Source: Streptomyces coeruleorubidus (lineage in GTDB: Bacteria > Actinomycetota > Actinomycetes > Streptomycetales > Streptomycetaceae). Taken from it: DNA of 64,000 nucleotides. The translations under genes were made by a program, and so were the position numbers. Each line of letters begins with the position of its first letter. Positions within the stretch are counted from its first letter, which is position 1. The notes below the pieces were generated by a model. That model did no database searches. It saw only the letters and a list, made by a program, of their open reading frames with translations, and had not been told where the DNA came from. The DNA lies in contig NZ_CP118527.1 of NCBI RefSeq assembly GCF_028885415.1, positions 4,340,001-4,404,000 of the forward strand, written 5' to 3'. Of the stretch, positions 63,692 to 64,000 are shown piece after piece.

Positions 63692-64000
63692 GTGGCAGCC
63701 GCGAAAACGCCCCCGGGCGCCACCGGGACCGGTGGGTCGAAAGGGGTCAAGGGAAGCAGCCGACCGAACGGACCGGGCCGTATGGGCGGCTCCCTCCGCG
63801 CGGTCGGCCGTGCCCTGCACCTGCCGTTCACCGGCACCGCCCGCGGCATCCGCAAGGCCACCCACGCGCACGGCGCCGGCGAGTCCGGCCTCGGCAAGCT
63901 GATCGAGCTGCACGGCGTGAACGGCGCCGGAGACGTGATGATCACCGTCGCTCTCGCGTCGACCGTGTTCTTCTCCGTGCCGACCGACGAGGCCCGCGGC
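63692..64000 (+). CDS. MFS transporter, N-terminal fragment cut by the window edge
   Basis: An open frame from GTG 63692 (or ATG 63782) runs off the end of the window. It encodes a polar basic tail, then RMGGSLRAVGRALHLPFTGT, ATHAHGAGESGLGKLIELHG and the first hydrophobic helix VMITVALASTVFFSVPTDEA. This is the start of an MFS transporter as commonly found next to DUF3027 genes in Streptomyces (recollection). Substrate cannot be judged. Confidence 0.65.
   Translation, partial: MAAAKTPPGATGTGGSKGVKGSSRPNGPGRMGGSLRAVGRALHLPFTGTARGIRKATHAHGAGESGLGKLIELHGVNGAGDVMITVALASTVFFSVPTDEARG

Overview
The window looks like a Streptomyces chromosome segment. Evidence: very high G+C, almost every long frame mirrored by antisense frames, GTG starts common, gene families typical of the genus (DmdR1, DUF3027, DUF2530, DUF397/XRE pairs, GH5-CBM2 cellulase, FemAB-like ligase). 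The left end (DmdR1, SIS protein, RidA, HIT-like protein, citrate synthase, PdxH, acyl-CoA operon) has gene content I associate with the S. coelicolor dmdR1/pdxH neighbourhood; that is recollection and was not checked. No rRNA, tRNA or CRISPR array was seen.

Layout. 1-6.2 kb: iron regulator DmdR1 with a long antisense ORF, SIS-domain protein, PAS/GAF protein, RidA, a structured leader with a 12-codon upstream ORF before a HIT-like gene, and a citrate synthase paralogue whose usual catalytic Asp is Glu. 6.5-17.4 kb: pdxH, then an eight-gene minus-strand operon (TIGR03084-like protein, AtuA-like protein, carboxyltransferase, biotin carboxylase, acyl-CoA dehydrogenase, CoA ligase, enoyl-CoA hydratase, TetR) resembling acyclic terpene or branched acyl-CoA catabolism. 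It starts behind a palindrome overlapping a promoter. 17.4-24.4 kb: small membrane protein, FGE-like protein lacking a key Cys, EamA exporter, FemAB-like ligase, phosphodiesterase and a large FAD/Fe-S oxidoreductase. 24.4-30.4 kb: sugar ABC importer, LacI regulator and a divergent GH32-like glycosidase sharing one operator-like site.

30.4-41.2 kb: serC; imine-reductase-like gene divergent from its TetR with two perfect operators; secreted S33 peptidase; GH5-CBM2 cellulase behind a CebR box; DrrAB-type exporter divergent from TetR; an extracytoplasmic beta-propeller-like protein; and 545 bp of GC-rich imperfect repeats. 41.2-46.9 kb: SGNH hydrolase, AadA-like nucleotidyltransferase, Uma2 protein, aldo/keto reductase, 29-codon membrane peptide, thpR, MFS exporter with MarR. 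47.1-49.2 kb: a solitary TnpB-like RNA-guided nuclease gene whose third RuvC motif is displaced by an apparent one-base frameshift. 49.3-64 kb: purine permease, DUF2530, methyltransferase, CtpE-like P-type ATPase, a tandem pair of chimeric secreted proteins, a large sacsin-like ATPase with a DUF397/XRE pair, gene debris (an HTH pseudogene and a truncated module copy) around an Rpn-like gene, DUF3027 and the start of an MFS transporter.

Regulation is unusually readable. Several genes carry a -10 hexamer only 6-8 bases before the start codon, predicting leaderless mRNAs, and at least six local regulators have clear nearby palindromes. The best candidates for something undescribed are the leader at 4.3-4.6 kb, the AtuA-type operon with its palindrome, and the TnpB locus.
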